A DNA stretch of 7,738 bases, taken from NCBI GenBank assembly GCA_023422735.1, contig JAFAGL010000099.1, forward strand, positions 1-7,738, in the 5' to 3' direction. The position numbers were made by a program, and so were the translations under genes. Shown here piece by piece: positions 5,614 through 7,738 of the stretch (within the stretch, counting starts at the first letter, position 1; every line of letters starts with the position of its first letter). The stretch is from Pseudomonadota bacterium (GTDB taxonomy: Bacteria; Pseudomonadota; Alphaproteobacteria; Rhizobiales; Rhizobiaceae). The notes under the pieces were generated by a model that worked only from the letters and a program-made list of their open reading frames with translations, searched no databases and was not told the DNA's origin.

Positions 5614-6825
5614 ATGGCACAGCCGGTTTCGGTGTCTGTATCGGAGGATCCTGCCGAGAAGATCGCGCGTCACGCACGCATGCTTTCGGGCGAACTGCAG
5701 GCGCGACGCCAGCAGATGTATCCACCGAACGCCGAAAAGAGCCTGCGCTATTTCCTGACCAATGAAGTCTCGAAGCTGACCACGATTCCAGAATCGACCT
5801 TGCGCACAATGTCGATCGAAGGCAAGGGCCCTGCCCCGGCACGTCTGGAAAACCGGCATCGCGCTTATACGCTGGAACAGATCAACGAATTGCGCGAATT
5901 GTTCGCCGAACTGCGCGCGCCCGACGCGCTGCGCTATCTGCCGCGCCGCCGCAAAGGCGAGCATGCGCAAATCCTGGCGATTGCCAATTTCAAGGGCGGC
6001 AGCGCCAAAACGACGACGAGCGCGCATCTGGCGCATTATCTGGCGCTGCATGGATATCGCGTTCTGGCGATCGATCTCGATCCGCAGGCCTCGCTTTCCG
6101 CGATGTTCGGCGCCCAGCCCGAAATGGATGTCGGCGAGAACGAAACCATCTATGGCGCGCTGCGCTATGACGAGGCGCGGCGGCCAATCCGCGAAGTCAT
6201 CCGCAAGACCTATTTCGCAGGCGTCGACCTGATCCCCGGCAATATCGAGGTGATGGAATATGAACATGAAACGCCCCGCGCTCTGGCGGCGCGGCAAACA
6301 GGGTCTCAGGAAATCTTCTTCGAGCGTTTGCGGCTGACCATTCGGGAAGTGGAAGACGACTACGACGTCATCCTGCTCGATACGCCGCCGTCACTCGGCT
6401 TCTTGACCCTTGGCGCGATCTACGCCGCCACCGGCCTGATCGTGACCGTGCATCCGGCGATGCTCGATGTCATGTCCATGAGCCAGTTCCTTTTGATGAT
6501 GGGCGATCTGATCGCCGTTATTCAGGAAGCCGGAGCGACGATGCATCAGGACTTCCTGCGTTATCTGATTACGCGGCATGATCCCAACGATCAGTCGCAG
6601 GTGCATGTGGTGGCAATGCTGCGCAGCCTTTTTGGCGATGACGTGCTGACACCAACGGCGGTGGAAAGCAGCGCCGTTGAAACGGCGGGGCTGGCCAAGC
6701 GAACGCTTTACGAGCTGGAAGCCGGCAATATCGGCGCAAGCACCGTCAAGCGCGCGCGGGAATCGATCGATTCCGTCAACCAGCGCATTGTGGAACTTGT
6801 GGAACGCAGTTGGGGGCGCAAATGA
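5614..6825 (+). CDS. repA: Replicon partitioning protein RepA (ParA-type ATPase)
   Basis: RepA (403 aa) is the ParA-family ATPase of repABC replicons: with RepB and parS it segregates the replicon, and it represses the repABC promoter. The N-terminal region (about 1-115) carries a predicted DNA-binding helix-turn-helix around LTTIPESTLRTMSIEGKG (55-72), as in larger type Ia ParA proteins. The ATPase domain has the deviant Walker A KGGSAKTTT (127-135), the A' motif AIDLDPQAS (152-160) and Walker B DVILLDTPPS (251-260). Length is normal for the family. The ATG at 5614 starts a sequence typical of RepA; no better start lies upstream. The stop overlaps the repB start (ATGA). It follows the iron operon in the same direction but has its own leader with inverted repeats. 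A 251-codon antisense frame (5542-6297) is a coding shadow. Confidence 0.97.
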   Translation: MAQPVSVSVSEDPAEKIARHARMLSGELQARRQQMYPPNAEKSLRYFLTNEVSKLTTIPESTLRTMSIEGKGPAPARLENRHRAYTLEQINELRELFAELRAPDALRYLPRRRKGEHAQILAIANFKGGSAKTTTSAHLAHYLALHGYRVLAIDLDPQASLSAMFGAQPEMDVGENETIYGALRYDEARRPIREVIRKTYFAGVDLIPGNIEVMEYEHETPRALAARQTGSQEIFFERLRLTIREVEDDYDVILLDTPPSLGFLTLGAIYAATGLIVTVHPAMLDVMSMSQFLLMMGDLIAVIQEAGATMHQDFLRYLITRHDPNDQSQVHVVAMLRSLFGDDVLTPTAVESSAVETAGLAKRTLYELEAGNIGASTVKRARESIDSVNQRIVELVERSWGRK

Positions 6826-7738
6826 GCAAGGCCAGCGGCAAGAAATCGATCATCGCAAGCTTCGCAGCCTATAGCGCGCCGTCGGCGGCTCAACTTACAG
6901 AGCCGGCTAACAAAACCGATCCAGCCCCCTCCCCTTCCCCGGCTCGCGTCAATGCCGGAGTGATCGGCGCGACGCAACGCTCGCTGACCGAGCTGCGCCT
7001 TGAGCGAGACCAACTGAAGGCTTTGGTGGAAGCCAGCAATATTCAGGAACTCGATCCCTCGCTGATCGACCCCTCCCCGTTTCCCGATCGTTTGCCGGAC
7101 GACAATCCGGAAACTTTCGAAGAGTTGAAACGAGTAATGGAAGCCGACGGGCAGATCGTGCCGATCCTGGTGCGACCACATCCAAAAACGGTCGACCGCT
7201 ATCAGGTCATCTACGGTCATCGCCGTTTACGTGCGGCCCGGGAACTGGGCAGGCAGGTGAAGGCCACGATCGCCAATATGGACGACCGGTCGCTGGCAAT
7301 CGCGCAGGGTCTGGAGAACTCCTCGCGGCAGGATCTGAGCTGGATCGAAAAGGCGCTGTTTGCCGCCCGAATGGATGGCGAAGGCATCAAGGCGCGGGAT
7401 ATTCGCTCCGCGCTGGCGATCAGCGATGCGGAGCTTGCGCGGTTGCGCGCGGTTTATCGCGCGATCCCGGAAGATATCGTACGGGCGATCGGGCGCGCGC
7501 CAAAAACCGGACGCCGCAGATGGGGTGAACTGGCCAAGGCGGGAGAAACAGAAGAGGTCTGGACGCGATTGCGCACGCTCGCACAAGCGCTCAGCGCGCT
7601 TGCCTCGGATCAACGTTTCGAGCGATTGCTGGCGGCTGCCGTCCAGAAGCCGGAGGTGGAGAAGACGGAAATGATCCTGTCCAGCCCCGCCGGCGATATG
7701 CTGGCAAAGGCCCGGTTTTCAGGAAACGAACTCAAGAT
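6822..7738 (+). CDS. repB: Replicon partitioning protein RepB (ParB-type), C-terminal end outside window
   Basis: RepB is the ParB-family protein that binds parS and stimulates the RepA ATPase. The window holds 305 codons, probably about nine-tenths of the protein given a usual length near 330-350. A lysine-rich N-terminus (KASGKK) and a Pro/Ser-rich linker (about 34-41) precede the ParB domain. That domain shows the QIVPILVRPH strand (111-120), the CTP-binding GHRR motif (132-135) within YGHRRLRAARELG (131-143), and ENSSRQDLSWIEKA (165-178), the ParB box. A helix-turn-helix lies around 188-212. The missing C-terminus normally dimerises. GGGGG, five bases before the ATG at 6822, can act as ribosome binding site, and the ATGA overlap with repA suggests coupled synthesis. 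repC is expected next, usually after a spacer encoding a small antisense RNA. Confidence 0.97.
   Translation, partial: MSKASGKKSIIASFAAYSAPSAAQLTEPANKTDPAPSPSPARVNAGVIGATQRSLTELRLERDQLKALVEASNIQELDPSLIDPSPFPDRLPDDNPETFEELKRVMEADGQIVPILVRPHPKTVDRYQVIYGHRRLRAARELGRQVKATIANMDDRSLAIAQGLENSSRQDLSWIEKALFAARMDGEGIKARDIRSALAISDAELARLRAVYRAIPEDIVRAIGRAPKTGRRRWGELAKAGETEEVWTRLRTLAQALSALASDQRFERLLAAAVQKPEVEKTEMILSSPAGDMLAKARFSGNELK

Noticed and set aside
5542..6297. 251-codon minus-strand frame over repA
   Set aside because: It is a shadow of a strongly conserved ParA-type gene in GC-rich sequence and has no recognisable domain of its own.
7714..7730. GTTTTCAGGAAACGAAC inside repB as a possible parS
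   Set aside because: It does not fit the 16-bp GTT-N4-GC-N4-AAC pattern, and only four outer bases pair symmetrically.

Overview
The window looks like part of a secondary replicon (plasmid or chromid) from an alphaproteobacterium, most likely a member of the Rhizobiales. The basis is a repABC-type replication/partition locus at the right end, together with high GC content and alphaproteobacterial-style protein sequences. The Brucella/Ochrobactrum group is my best guess at genus level, but it rests on general impression, not on any search.

Layout. (1) Positions 1-1117, minus strand: the N-terminal half of a TonB-dependent siderophore receptor, whose 3' part lies outside the window. (2) 1118-1404: a divergent control region with a 36-bp imperfect palindrome, mirror-image -10-like boxes on the two strands and a TGA-N9-TCA motif that resembles the RirA iron-responsive (IRO) box. 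(3) 1405-5304, plus strand: a compact four-gene ferric-siderophore ABC importer made of a periplasmic binding protein, two FecCD-type permeases (FepD-like and FepG-like) and a FepC-like ATPase. All three junctions are ATGA stop/start overlaps. (4) 5305-5613: a 309-bp non-coding stretch with several inverted repeats. They include a near-parS palindrome with two extra central bases and a clean stem-loop just before repA. (5) 5614-7738, plus strand: repA (ParA-type ATPase) complete and repB (ParB-type) complete except for its C-terminal end, again joined by an ATGA overlap. repC, which normally carries the initiator and origin, would follow to the right of the window.

How it works together: the receptor would take a ferric siderophore across the outer membrane using TonB energy. 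The binding protein would carry it through the periplasm, and the two permeases with the ATPase would drive it into the cytoplasm. RepA and RepB segregate the replicon that carries this module.

No gene here looks truly new in kind. The points most worth checking are non-coding: the 36-bp palindrome between the divergent iron genes, and the palindromes and stem-loop in front of repA. I saw no RNA genes, insertion sequences, CRISPR arrays or transposon ends.
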